Below are positions 23,113 to 32,767 of a stretch of DNA of 64,000 nt, one piece after another. The position numbers and the translations under genes were made by a program. Source of the stretch: Psococerastis gibbosa (taxonomy: Eukaryota; Arthropoda; Insecta; Psocodea; Psocidae); assembly GCA_963971405.1 (NCBI GenBank), contig OZ020493.1, forward strand, positions 992,001 to 1,056,000, given 5' to 3'. Each line of letters begins with the position of its first letter. Position 1 is the stretch's first letter. The notes beneath the pieces were generated by a model that saw nothing but the letters and a program-made list of their open reading frames with translations, was not told the DNA's origin and ran no database searches.

Positions 23113-23311
23113 TATACCATATAATACTACAATATATTTTCTCTCCATATATATCCATGATTTTTGGTCCTTAACAGGACTAAACCATCAGTCCTTGTCG
23201 GGACTAAGTCTGATGATGGGAGTTCCACCCACTCCCGAAATGTGGCCCCTTTCCCTGACACCCTGCATATTTGTGGACCGTTACTGCTTTTTCCTTTGCT
23301 TGTGTGTTCAG

Positions 23312-23368
23312 GTCGAAACTAACAACATCCACGAAGATGCTGCAGCAGCAAGTCCTGTTCCGGGATGG
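23312..23368 (+). CDS. Candidate 57-bp phase-0 exon upstream of the SGNH exon
   Basis: Bounded by TGTGTGTTCAG and GTGAGGAG, with 19 open codons beginning VETNNIHEDAAAASPVPGW. It would join in phase 0 to the exon at 23821. Supported only by splice-site sequence and frame, with no recognised domain. Confidence 0.4.
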
Positions 23369-23820
23369 GTGAGGAGTTTAGTGAGTATAACCTCACACTC
23401 CCCGTAGACCGTACATGGTCGTAGTCATCCGACGCCGTGCTCAAGCAGGGGGGCCAAGAAACGGCTAGGTGTTTAAGAGGCGCGGGCGTCTGTTGGGACG
23501 TGGGGCCCTGTATTCTCCGGAAACAGTCCCCCCCCCCTATAATCAGATTCTCCTCATCCGCGGAAAAAAAAAAAAAAAACTACCAACTTTAGTGGTAGGC
23601 TATCATGTGTCAATGTGTTTATTTGGCGTTTGTGTTATTTTTAACAATGAATGACGGCAAGTTTTACATGATAGTTAGTAAGGAAACTACTATGTTTAGC
23701 AGCCATTTAAAGTAATAAGATAGGTCATTTAAGGTCTCTTTTGGCTTAACATGTTATAAAATTAAAACACACTGACATGTTTAAAAAGATCATAATGAGC
23801 GAATTTCCATTCTGTTTCAG

Positions 23821-24405
23821 ACAATGGCGAGGAAGTGTAAGCCTAGAATAATCGTTGTGGGGGACTCTATGGTCCGTGGGGTTAAATTGGACGGACGAGT
23901 CGCTGAAGTAGTGCCCTGGAGTGGCGCAAAGCTCAATCGATTGACAACCATGAAAATTTGTCGGATGGTGGTAGAATCGAGTTTAAAGTATGTGATCGTT
24001 ACTGTGCACTTTGGGACCAATAACATTGGAGCCCGGAACATCAATACCCGTCAAACGCCCGAGGAGTTTGTGGCCGAAATGCGGAAATTGCTGGACCGGC
24101 TCCATGTTATTGAGCGCTGTTCCATTGTAGTGTCCTCGATTTTGCCAAGATTCGACGAAGAATTGCGAGAGAAAATACGCACGAGTAATGTTTTACTTTG
24201 TCAACTCTGTAGGCGCTACGGAAACAATGATCTATATTCTCGGACGTATATTCCCTTCATGATCTCATCAAATGGAACCTATCAGATTAAGAAAGAGCTC
24301 TTTAATAATCGTGATAAGTTGCATTTGAATGATGATGGAAAGATTGTGTTTTCCGCTTTTCTTAGGAAAGCGGTAGGCTATGCGAAATTCATCCGTCCAA
24401 CGTAA
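23821..24405 (+). CDS. SGNH/GDSL-type hydrolase-like protein (terminal exon)
   Basis: The exon begins after a strong acceptor (TTCTGTTTCAG). The first ATG (23824) opens a 193-residue frame of typical size for a single SGNH domain. Visible blocks: GDSMVRG with Ser15 (block I nucleophile), a Gly in block II (PWSGAK), GTNN at 64-67 (block III), and DKLHLNDDG with Asp164 and His167 (block V catalytic pair). Such enzymes cleave ester bonds on lipids, sugars or peptides; the substrate cannot be predicted. There is no signal peptide, so a cytosolic or nuclear role is likely. SGNH domains also occur in some LINE ORF1 proteins and in many uncharacterised invertebrate proteins, so a transposon origin is possible. 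The upstream splice acceptor with an in-frame phase-0 candidate exon argues for a spliced host gene. All motifs are intact. Confidence 0.75.
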   Translation, partial: TMARKCKPRIIVVGDSMVRGVKLDGRVAEVVPWSGAKLNRLTTMKICRMVVESSLKYVIVTVHFGTNNIGARNINTRQTPEEFVAEMRKLLDRLHVIERCSIVVSSILPRFDEELREKIRTSNVLLCQLCRRYGNNDLYSRTYIPFMISSNGTYQIKKELFNNRDKLHLNDDGKIVFSAFLRKAVGYAKFIRPT

Positions 24406-24944
24406 TGCCCACGTCTCAGGCAGTCCCTCCACCAGTGGCGTAGCCAGAATTTATTTCGGGTGGGGGTCTAGTTTTCGTGCAACATCAATGCATAAAGTTT
24501 GCCTGCTTCCGATAGGTTTTCGAATGGGGTGCATTGGCGTAAATAACCAAAATTTCTGGGGGGGGGGGCATTACGACCCCAAGACTCATCCCCCAGAGAA
24601 AAAAAAGATAAATGGGCCCAAATTAGTGAGGTTTTCACATATTATACCCTAGAGAACGGGGGGCCCGGGGGTCTCCCCCGGGAGAATTATTTTGAAAAAG
24701 AATAAGCTCGAAATAGTGGAATTTACACACTTTCAAAGCATTTATGTTTATATTTTACATGTTGAGAATATTACAGGTAATAAGAGGGGCCCGGGGGCTA
24801 TCTCAGTGAATCGTGAGAACCCTTAATCGTTAAAAAAAAAATCGAACCAATAGACAAAGGCAAACTGTTGTAGACGGTACCTGGGCAACTCGTTGCATCC
24901 GTTACAACGTCTGCACATTAGAATAAATTAATTAAATAGAGAAC
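24406..24944. repeat. Dispersed repeat fragments with G-rich runs
   Basis: Starts with AGTGGCGTAGCCAGAATTT, the type of end seen in many short G-rich invertebrate elements. It then has poly-G near 24558, and at 24590-24660 the inverted counterpart of the 3.3-kb tandem unit (GGGCCCAAATTAGTGAGGTT). No gene. Confidence 0.6.
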
Positions 24945-25790
24945 CGGGCCGAGTTTACTCGAATATGCTTTCCAATTTATCAAGTAGTAGCTAGAGGAAA
25001 TGAGTAATTTCATGGTAAATAATTTTCCAGTGGTTAAATTTCCGATATCTCCGGGGAGGGGGGGGGGTTGTCTACCTGACGGGAGTGAGATAAATTCTAG
25101 ATAGGTCAGACCAACACATTAATTACAACACAGCAATAATGGCAAGGCACGCAATGCATTTGAGCGCGAATTTTCTATTTTTTTTCAAAAAATAATTTTT
25201 TGTGCAAAACTTTATAGTTTTTTGGGACAGCAACAAATCCAGTTTCGTTACTCAATTTAACACCAAAACATGCCTGAAGGTAGAAATCATCGATAGAAAG
25301 GTTTCGAAGAAAAATTATTTTTTAGTCATTTTCATTAAAATTTATTTATTTTTATATTTTACCCCCAGAAGCAAACTATCAAGGGGCAAGCGACCCCCCG
25401 CATTTTGTCAACATTAATAACGACTACAATACATGTGAATTTAAAAAAAAAATCGTTGGGGCCGTTTTCGAGATATGATTTTTTTAGACGTTTTTTCGGA
25501 GTATTTTGAAAAGAAAACCCCCCAAATTGAGTTAGCACAAAAAAAAAAAAAAAATGTCCCAAGGTATGATTTTTATGAACCAACATGCCGAATTTCATCA
25601 AAATCGACCGAGTAGTTTGCCCGGAAATCGACGCACAGACAGACAGACAGAGCGACAGACAGACCTTTCGTAAAACCACTTTTTAGGGTTCCTGGGACCT
25701 CAAAACGTGTAAAACCGTTGAAATCTCGGAATTGAAAATTTCGACCATCACAAAGCTTTCCTTCTGTTACATTATACAATACCGTACAAG
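24945..25790 (-). repeat. Dispersed repeat R1, longest copy, minus strand
   Basis: Runs from GAGTTTACTCGAATATGC (the R1 3' end) to the R1 head near 25760 (CACAAAGCTTTCCTTCTG). It includes a GACA microsatellite at about 25633-25668 and TCCTGGGACCTCAAAACGTG. Copies of the same blocks lie near 6.2, 12.5, 27.5 and 39.7 kb. Confidence 0.8.
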
Positions 25791-26066
25791 TACAAGGGAG
25801 TATAAATGACAATGTAGAAAGCTCTCTCTAAGAGATGGTTTCTAAGCAATTTAGGGAGGTAAGAAGTATTTCTCGGCGCGTATACCGCATATAAATGCAT
25901 TCTCCATTTGTTAAAAATAACAAGGTGTAGGGACCTCGGCTTCATTCCTTACCCGAACTAGGAACTAACGAACTAATATATTTAACAATAAAACTAATAG
26001 ACATACGTCAGGATCTCTCCCTGCATATTTAGAACAGGTACTAAAGTAACATTGTTTTTCTTTCAG
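25791..26066. other. Intron-like flank of the chromodomain exon
   Basis: No repeat or gene recognised. It ends in a polypyrimidine tract and AG (GTTTTTCTTTCAG), the acceptor of the following exon. Confidence 0.5.
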
Positions 26067-26579
26067 AAAGGGGAAACAGAAGACAGGGGCGAGAAGGAGG
26101 GGCCTACAAGAAAGGGCAAAATAGCCAGTAGGAAAAGAAAGGACGCTAATGTCGTCAATGAAGATAGTGGAGAAGAGTACGACGTAAAAGACATATTAGA
26201 CGTACGCGTTAGTACGGGTGGGAGGGAGTTCCTCATAAGTTGGGAAGGATTTGCAGCCTCCGACAACACTTGGGTGATGGAGGGTAATCTCCATTGTCAG
26301 GCCCTTGTCGACAAGTTTCTAAAGAACACGAAAACAGAGATAGTAGGTCTAATAACAAAACCCCCGGTGGAGAAAAAAGAGCTAAATCAACGGAAAAATT
26401 CAGAAGAGAGCGATGAGGAAGGTGACTACGAAGTGCAGCAAATCTTCGAAGCCCGACCATTCACAAATGGTAGACGGCAGACAGAAAAGAAAGACACTAG
26501 GGAACCCGAACGCAACCTCCCCAGTCCCGAGCGGTTGCCTCAATTCGTAGACACATTTAATGCAAAATTAGTGCAGAAG
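26067..26579 (+). CDS. Chromodomain exon, long divergent type (171 codons, phase 0-0)
   Basis: Bounded by TTTCTTTCAG and GTAAGTC, 513 bp, open throughout. It encodes a basic/acidic leader (KRKDANV), a chromodomain (EEYDVKDILDVRVSTGG, REFLISWEGF, NTWVMEGNL) and then a second, collapsed chromodomain-like part (GDYEVQQIFEARPF, lacking the RWKGF core) ending FVDTFNAKLVQK. Chromodomains bind methylated lysine on histone tails; the cage positions Tyr, Trp and Phe are kept in the first domain, though WEPE is replaced by WVME. Compared with the other chromodomain exons it is diverged and longer. If the donor is not used, the frame continues 24 more codons to a TGA. Same strand and phase as the other units, so probably a paralogous exon of the same kind of gene. 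Confidence 0.7.
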
Positions 26580-27224
26580 GTAAGTCTTGTGTTACCATAT
26601 GGACGCCCTGTTTCTCCAATCATGACCGGGAAAATTGGTAATTTTGCTAATTTCTGATCCTCATTCTCCGGCATCAAAGGAGAACTATTGTATGTGCTCC
26701 AAAATCCAATTACACTGGTTCCCGTCAGGTTCATCAGTGACGCAACAACGGATAGTTTCTAGGAGGGAGCAATGTACCATCAACTATACTGGATAGGATT
26801 TTTTTAAATAATGTATTAATAATTACTTATAAGTAGCAACCTTTTCCTTCATGGGCGTAACTAGGATTGGATCCAGAGGGAGGGGGGGGGGGCAGACATG
26901 CGCAAATGTTCGATTGGTTTTCGCGGGTTTATTTGAAATTTTGTGGAATATAAACGGAATATAAACATTACAATCTTATTTCTTTATCTAGTTTAAATTC
27001 CCCGCACTTTTATTACATTGAGTAAATACATCAAAGAAAACCCAATTTTATCTAATCTTAACTCGCCGAGTTGTAAGGGGGGGAAAGGGCCGCCCTACAC
27101 CCCCTGCACCTCTCTGGCCGTGCCCATGGAAATGTCTGTGCAGGATTGTGGAATCCGTCTTAATACTCCATATATTAATAGGATAGCTAATAATTAGTTG
27201 GAATACATATTTTAAAATCCTCGC
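26580..27224. other. Downstream flank of chromodomain exon and non-coding DNA
   Basis: About 26580-26790 is related to the 3' flank of the other chromodomain units (the TTTCTGATCCTCA and TAGTTTC-AGGAGGGAGCAA blocks). The rest is AT-rich with a G-run near 26880-26893 and a CATGGGCGTAACTAGGATT repeat end near 26852. Confidence 0.6.
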
Positions 27225-27885
27225 ACTTTTTGCTTTCCAATTTATACGTAGTATAAGGAAAGCTTTGTGATGGTCGAAATTTTCGATTCCGAGATTTCAA
27301 CGTATTTACACGATTTGAGGTCCCAGGAACCCAAAAAAATAGTTTTTACGAAATGTCTGTCTGTCGTTTTGTCGCTCTGTCTGTCTGCCTGTCTGTGCGT
27401 CGATTTCCGGGCAAACAACTTGGTTGATTTTAATGAAATTTAGCATGTAGGTTCAAAAAACTAGTATCTCGAGACAATTTTTTTAATTTAGGACTATCTC
27501 AATTTGGGGGGGTTTTATTTTCCAAAAACTCCAAAAAAACGTCTAAAAAAATTATTTCTCAAAAACGGCTTCAACGATTTCTATTAAATTCACATATATT
27601 GTAGTCGTTATTAATGTTGACAAAATGCGGGGTTTCGCTTGCCCCTTGATAGTTTGCTTCTGGGGGTAAAAAAATAGAAATAACTAAATTTTAATGAAAA
27701 GTGACTAAAAAATAATTTTTCTTCGAAACCTTTCCATCGATGATTTCTACCTTCAGGCATGTTTTAGGTGTTAAATTGAGCAACGAAACCGGACAGATTA
27801 CTTTCCCAAAAAACTATATTCATTTTCTCTAGCTACTACTAAATAAATTGGAAAGCATGTTCGAGTAAAGTCGGGCCGGTTCTTT
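27225..27885 (+). repeat. Dispersed repeat R1, plus strand
   Basis: From TTTTTGCTTTCCAATTTATA to GGACCGGTTCTT-like sequence (here GGGCCGGTTCTT). It contains a CTGTCTGTCTG microsatellite near 27355-27400 and the GCCCCTTGATAGTTTGCTTC block. Confidence 0.8.
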
Positions 27886-27939
27886 ACATTGTGTACATTC
27901 ATCAATGAAAACCCAATTCTATCTAGTGCTATCTCATCA

Positions 27940-28407
27940 ACCGAAATTAGAGGATATGGAAAAAACTGGGCTTGGCGGGATTCGAACCCACGATCTACGC
28001 CTGACCGGGGCGTCGTCTTAACCGCTGGACCACAAGCCCCGACAAGCCCAGTAATCGCCAAATCCTCTACTTATGCCCTAATTGACATGATTCGTGTTGT
28101 TAGACAGGTTAGCTCTACTACACAACTATCTAACCGAACAGGTCTGTGAGCTTACTTAATTGCATGAAGGCAATCTATTCAATATATTGTAGTATTATAT
28201 GGTATATATAACACTGACATTAAATTAACTTTGGTTAAAGAGGTGACCACCTCGTAGTAGTTGCGGTCTAGCGGTTAAGGCGACGCCCTGGTTAGGCGTA
28301 GATCGTGGGTTCGAATCCCGCCAAGCCCAGTTTTGTTCCATATCCTGTAATTTCGGCTATAAATAATAAATTTAACCGAAGTTAATTTAATGTCAGTGTT
28401 ATATAAA
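27940..28407. repeat. tRNA-like palindromic repeat (host of the 28.4-kb element)
   Basis: Contains tRNA-like blocks at 27968-28039 (minus) and 28257-28328 (plus, acceptor stem lost), separated by the standard spacer. It is interrupted at about 28403 by the DNA element and continues after it at about 31728 with TATACCATATAATACTAC. Confidence 0.8.
27968..28039 (-). tRNA. tRNA-like 72-nt cloverleaf inside repeat
   Basis: Minus-strand copy with intact acceptor (GGGCTTG/CAAGCCC) and A and B boxes. Anticodon loop CCGGTCA, again with C at position 33. Probably not functional. Confidence 0.4.
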
Positions 28408-31400
28408 TTAGTAAGACACGTAAATCCACTTTTTGTCTAAAATGAGGTTTTCATGCCATCTGGTGGTAAAAAATTGATGCTTCAATTTTGTAAAACTCTT
28501 ATATCCACGAAAAAATCATTCCGGGAGATATTGAGAAATTGGTAAACCACGTAAATCCTTCGCGCGCAGGCGCATGAGTAAAACACGCTTATCCGTTTTG
28601 TTTACATGGTAATGGCGGATCGGCCTGCATTGACTGTTACCTGTTGTCACATTTATAATAATTTTCCACAGATTTTAACCGATAAGGTAAGTTAAAACAT
28701 TTGAATATTATGTGTATTTATTACTCGATCGTAATTAGCTCTCTTTACAAAATTTTCCTGCACAGACCAATTGGAATAGGGGCTGTTAAGATAAACAATG
28801 GATATGCGTGTTTTTTACATTTAGCTATATCCACGCATAGCTTGGATATGCGCGGTATTCTATGGAGTTTTAAATAAATTATTGGGACTTTTCCATGTTG
28901 TTACACGCTATTCTTATTAGTACGCTGTGTATTTTTAAAAACTACCATCACCATGTAATGAAGGGGCTCTACGAGGCTACCACTACTAGCCGTAGCAAAT
29001 AGTATAAGTAATAGTTAGACCAATACCTAATATTATCCTGTTCGTTTTAGAATGGCGTCATCGAGGACTAAGAAATTAATCTTTCTTGCTTTGAAAGAGG
29101 CCAAAAAAGGAAGAGATGCAGTTGAGCAACAGATTGAAGATTGTCGGGCTCCTGAAGTCTCAACATCAAATGAGACGCATACAGAAATTCAAGACCCTCA
29201 ACACGAAACTGAGGATGGCCGTCTTCTTGCTGCTCTTAATGAAAATGAGCAGCCAGTCCAAGAACGTATTGTAGAGTGGCTTAGTAATGAGGAAGAAATT
29301 ATCAACAAACCTGAAGAAGGATCACAACATACAACTTATGAGACTACAGACACAACTCTGATGTATAATGAGGAGCCAAAAACCTTTGAGGACCTAGACT
29401 TGGATGTTGTGATGACTATATACCCTTCTGAAACGGATATAGAAATGAATCAATCACCCAGGATTGTGCCTGCAGGATTAGCCGAAGGGGCAGAAACTGT
29501 CGAGCAAAGTAGATTAGAAATGCAGCTCACTGGTGAAGCAGGAGCACCTAAGCAAGATAAGTTGGCTATATCTCCGATAATAGGCACATATAGTGACGAT
29601 GAAGCTCAAGCGAATAGAGCAGCCGGTGATGAGGTAGAAGTTCGGAACCAAGAGGGATTAAAAGAACCACCCATCACTGAGGAAGTTAAGAAAAGGAAGA
29701 GGCGAAAAAGGCATAATGTGAAAGAAAGCGACTGGGCAAGAGAAGTTAATGCAGCTAAGAGGGCATCAGGGAAAAATTATTTGGGTAGGAAGAAAACTGA
29801 CAGTGGTTGGAATTATACCATCGAGAAAAAAGCCAGAGAAGTTAGAGAAAGATGTTCTCACACTAGTAAGCCTACTCCACACAGCTCAATGCAGTGCAGT
29901 TGCTTAACTGATGAAGATAGAAAGAAGTTATTTGACCAGTTCTGGAAATTGGCGTGGACGGAGAAAAAAATATACGTAAAATCTTTAGTAGAACACACAG
30001 TAGCAAAGCGTAAACGGGTTGAGGGAGAATCAAATAGAAAATGGTCTGCGACGTACTTTCTGAAACCATATTCGGAGAGGTTGAAAGTGTGCAAAAAGAT
30101 GTTCTTAAATACTTTGTGTTTGGGTGAATGGGCTGTCAAGAAATGGTCACTGAGTGACGAAGTCGTGGACATAAGCGAAAATAAGACGCAAGGAATAACT
30201 CGACGCTTGCCAATGGGACATGAGAAGTTAGTAGAATTCTTTGACAGTCTCCCGAAAATGGAGAGCCACTATTGTAGGGCAAGTTCGTCTAAACTATATC
30301 TAGAGCCAATGTTCAGAGCAAAAAGTGACCTGTATAAGTTTTATAGAGAAGATTTCTGCAAACAACAAAATATTTCTGCAATGTCAGAAGCAACCTTTAG
30401 CAAAGTCTTCTCTGACAAAAATTTAGGTCTCTTCCGGCCCAAAAAAGACATCTGTGAAACGTGTTTCAGCTATGAACACAAAAATTTGAGTGAAGACGAC
30501 TACAATGCCCATATCCACAAGAAAACAGCGGCGAGAGATGAATTGCAAAGGGACATGTCTGATGAAAACATTTTGGTTTTTACGATGGACTTACAGTCAG
30601 TTCTTCTGTCACCCAAATCTAACGTCTCATCAATGTACTACAAGATGAAGCTTATTGTTCATAATTTTACTGTGTTCAATAACAAAACTAATGAGGGGTA
30701 CTGTTATATTTGGAACGAGGTGGAAGGGGGCCTCTCAGCAAATGAATTCGCAACCATAATCGTTACATTTATAAGAGACAAAGTTATTCCTTTAGGCAGT
30801 GATAAGACTATAGCTTTGCATAGCGACGGATGCACTTATCAGAACAGGAATGCCACTGTAGCCAATGCTCTGCTCAATTTCACAATAGAACACCCAAATA
30901 TCTTAATAGTTCAGAAATATTTGGAGAAGGGCCACACGCAAATGGAAACGGATTCCATGCATTCGGTCATTGAAAGAGCACTCAAACACAGAGATATAGC
31001 TGTTCCTAGTGACTATGTTCGGATTTGCTTAAACGCTTGCCGAAAAAATCCATATAAGGTGGAATACTTAACTCATGAATTTTTTAAAAGCATGGATTCA
31101 CTTAGTCCAAACTATTACAAATCAATACGGCCAGGAAAAAAGACAGGGGACCCAGTGGTAGTCGACATAAGGCAAATAAGCTACCGAAAAGGGAAACTTC
31201 TTTACAAGCTTGACCATAATCAAGCACATTGGGGTTTCCTTCCTGAAAGGAAGGAAAATCCGAAATTGGTACCATTTGACGATATTCCCAAAGCTTACAC
31301 AGAGCGTTTGAAGATTAAAAAGGAGAAATTTGAACACTTACAACAACTGAAGCAAACAATACTTCCTGATTTCCACTCATTTTATGACGCACTGCCTCAT

Positions 31401-31715
31401 ACCTAATTGTTTTTTTCCTAAATTAATATAAAAGATTGATGACATAAGAAACAGTTCAGTTTATTATTGCATTAAAGTAAGCGCTAACCTCATAGAAAAA
31501 CCACGTAAATCCATTTAACTGCAAACGTAAACCACGCATATCCAGTTTAGGTAGTTCTGAGCAACAGAGAGACAAAACTGTATAATATCACTATTCGTGG
31601 TGAGGTACCCTACTAAATAAGACACTAAAAGTAAAATACAAAATAAAATTGAATTTTGAAAACAGTTTTTTCTCTCCTGAGCAATTTTGTGTTTGGCGTT
31701 TACGTGTTTTACTAA
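28408..31715 (+). mobile_element. DNA transposon of unnamed DDE-like family with TIRs and iterated motifs
   Basis: TTAGTAAGACACGTAAA at the left end is mirrored by the complement of TTAGTAAAACACGTAAA at 31699-31715 (one mismatch in 17). Related motifs, consensus about GTAAAMCACGYRWATCC, recur near 28540, 28575, inverted near 28800, around 28835-28855, and near 31497 and 31530. They are probably the binding sites of the encoded protein. The element sits inside a tRNA-like repeat whose two halves continue on either side. The target duplication is unclear because extra bases (TAAGGGTGACGA) follow the right end. Confidence 0.75.
29052..31406 (+). CDS. Putative DDE-like transposase, 784 aa, intact
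   Basis: The ATG at 29054-like position follows GTTTTAGA, an acceptor-type sequence. The frame is open to TAA at 31406. The acidic N terminus (~1-210) leads into a basic KKRKRRKRH stretch (~216, nuclear localisation or DNA binding). A Cys-containing linker (CSCLTDEDR) and a DICETCFSYEH motif (~475) could bind zinc. The C-terminal half has FTMDLQ with Asp513, then HSDGCTYQNRN with Asp592, then GHTQMETDSMHSVIER (627-642) with several acidic candidates and His. Well-spaced carboxylates in this order suggest an RNase H-like (DDE) integrase fold. I recall the same motifs (DLQ, SDGC-QN, GHTQME-D-H) in uncharacterised proteins from aphids, Hydra and other invertebrates, but cannot name a superfamily with certainty. 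Bounded by inverted repeats. Intact reading frame over 2.3 kb suggests a recent insertion. Confidence 0.75.
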   Translation: MASSRTKKLIFLALKEAKKGRDAVEQQIEDCRAPEVSTSNETHTEIQDPQHETEDGRLLAALNENEQPVQERIVEWLSNEEEIINKPEEGSQHTTYETTDTTLMYNEEPKTFEDLDLDVVMTIYPSETDIEMNQSPRIVPAGLAEGAETVEQSRLEMQLTGEAGAPKQDKLAISPIIGTYSDDEAQANRAAGDEVEVRNQEGLKEPPITEEVKKRKRRKRHNVKESDWAREVNAAKRASGKNYLGRKKTDSGWNYTIEKKAREVRERCSHTSKPTPHSSMQCSCLTDEDRKKLFDQFWKLAWTEKKIYVKSLVEHTVAKRKRVEGESNRKWSATYFLKPYSERLKVCKKMFLNTLCLGEWAVKKWSLSDEVVDISENKTQGITRRLPMGHEKLVEFFDSLPKMESHYCRASSSKLYLEPMFRAKSDLYKFYREDFCKQQNISAMSEATFSKVFSDKNLGLFRPKKDICETCFSYEHKNLSEDDYNAHIHKKTAARDELQRDMSDENILVFTMDLQSVLLSPKSNVSSMYYKMKLIVHNFTVFNNKTNEGYCYIWNEVEGGLSANEFATIIVTFIRDKVIPLGSDKTIALHSDGCTYQNRNATVANALLNFTIEHPNILIVQKYLEKGHTQMETDSMHSVIERALKHRDIAVPSDYVRICLNACRKNPYKVEYLTHEFFKSMDSLSPNYYKSIRPGKKTGDPVVVDIRQISYRKGKLLYKLDHNQAHWGFLPERKENPKLVPFDDIPKAYTERLKIKKEKFEHLQQLKQTILPDFHSFYDALPHT

Positions 31716-32088
31716 TAAGGGTGACGATATACCATATAATACTACAATATACTAACTCATCAAATCAATAAAGGGAGGGGGGGGAAGTCCCACAACACCT
31801 CTCCGGCTACGCCCACGTTTCTCTTACTTACATACTGTCATTATAATGAAAATAGCTATTGACATTTAGAGGGTGGTTTTCATTAACAAAGATCCTTAAT
31901 TATTATTTTCTTTTATGCAAAACTAAAAAGAGTATTTAAGAAAGGCGGCCTCGAGGTTTTTCAGGTCGGAAGCGAAAAGCCGAAATTCATAACTGCAAAC
32001 AGGGAGGTCCTGGGGTCTTCCCCAGGGGATGATTTTTTAAAAATAGGCCCTAAGTAATAGGGGTTAACGCATTTTGACAGCAATACCA
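31716..32088. other. End of the tRNA-like repeat and non-coding DNA
   Basis: 31728-31752 completes the interrupted repeat. The rest shows G-runs near 31770-31782 (with CTCCGGCTACGCCCACG) and no gene. Confidence 0.5.
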
Positions 32089-32092
32089 TTAA

Positions 32093-32486
32093 GAGGATAT
32101 TTACGTAGAAAATTGGTACCCCAAAATTAAATAATTTTTATTATTTATTTAATTAACTCAGCAAGATATTAAAAATTCGGCTCATGGAAGTTGTGGAAGA
32201 CTACTTCGTGCATCATATAATCGGGTACTTTTACTTTTCGGTTTTGTAGTTCTCCCAAAACCCCCAGAATACGCGAAATTTCAGTTCTGTCCTGTCTGTT
32301 TTGGTATTTATGGAAGAACTAAAGTACCAAAAATTTAATATTTCCTATTAAATGATGCATGAAGTAGTCTTCTACAACTTCCTAGAGCCAAATCTTTCAT
32401 GACTAGAATGTTAATTAAATAAAAAAATAAAAAGTCAATAAAAACAACAAATTTTGGGGTGCTCATTTTCTACGTAGCATGTCCTC
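32093..32486. mobile_element. 394-bp MITE with TTAA target duplication (piggyBac-like)
   Basis: TTAA occurs at 32089-32092 and 32487-32490. Inside, GAGGATATTTACGTAGAAAA is mirrored by the complement of GAGGACATGCTACGTAGAAA. The inverted pairing extends inward through ACCCCAAAATT and the block GAAGACTACTTCGTGCAT. Related to the inverted repeat at 13236-13854. No coding region. Confidence 0.8.
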
Positions 32487-32767
32487 TTAAGCGGCTATGA
32501 CTTCAAATTACAACGAAAGGTGGAGCCCGAGGGTCTCCCGCGAGGGAGGTGTAAAATTGTGGGGGTTTCCGCATTTTTACATAACTTACTCAGTGTAAGA
32601 AAAGCAAGCGAAGTTGAAAAATATTTTCTTTTGAAAGCAACGAGATAGCTAATATGTAATTTAGTTTAAATTTTAATTTATCAATAATCATTAAGAATTT
32701 TATATTTATCAGTATTTTATTTTATTTTATAAGTATTGATAATCATTAAGCATTTTACATTTATCAG

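Larger units (their letters stand above)
21112..23150. repeat. tRNA-like palindromic repeat, split by an inserted palindrome
   Basis: The left portion 21112-21530 carries tRNA-like blocks at 21150-21221 (minus) and 21375-21446 (plus) around a symmetrical spacer (CTACTTATGCTCTAATTGAC and its complement). The repeat is interrupted at 21531 and resumes at 23113 with TATACCATATAATACTAC, exactly the sequence that follows in the uninterrupted copies. Confidence 0.85.
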
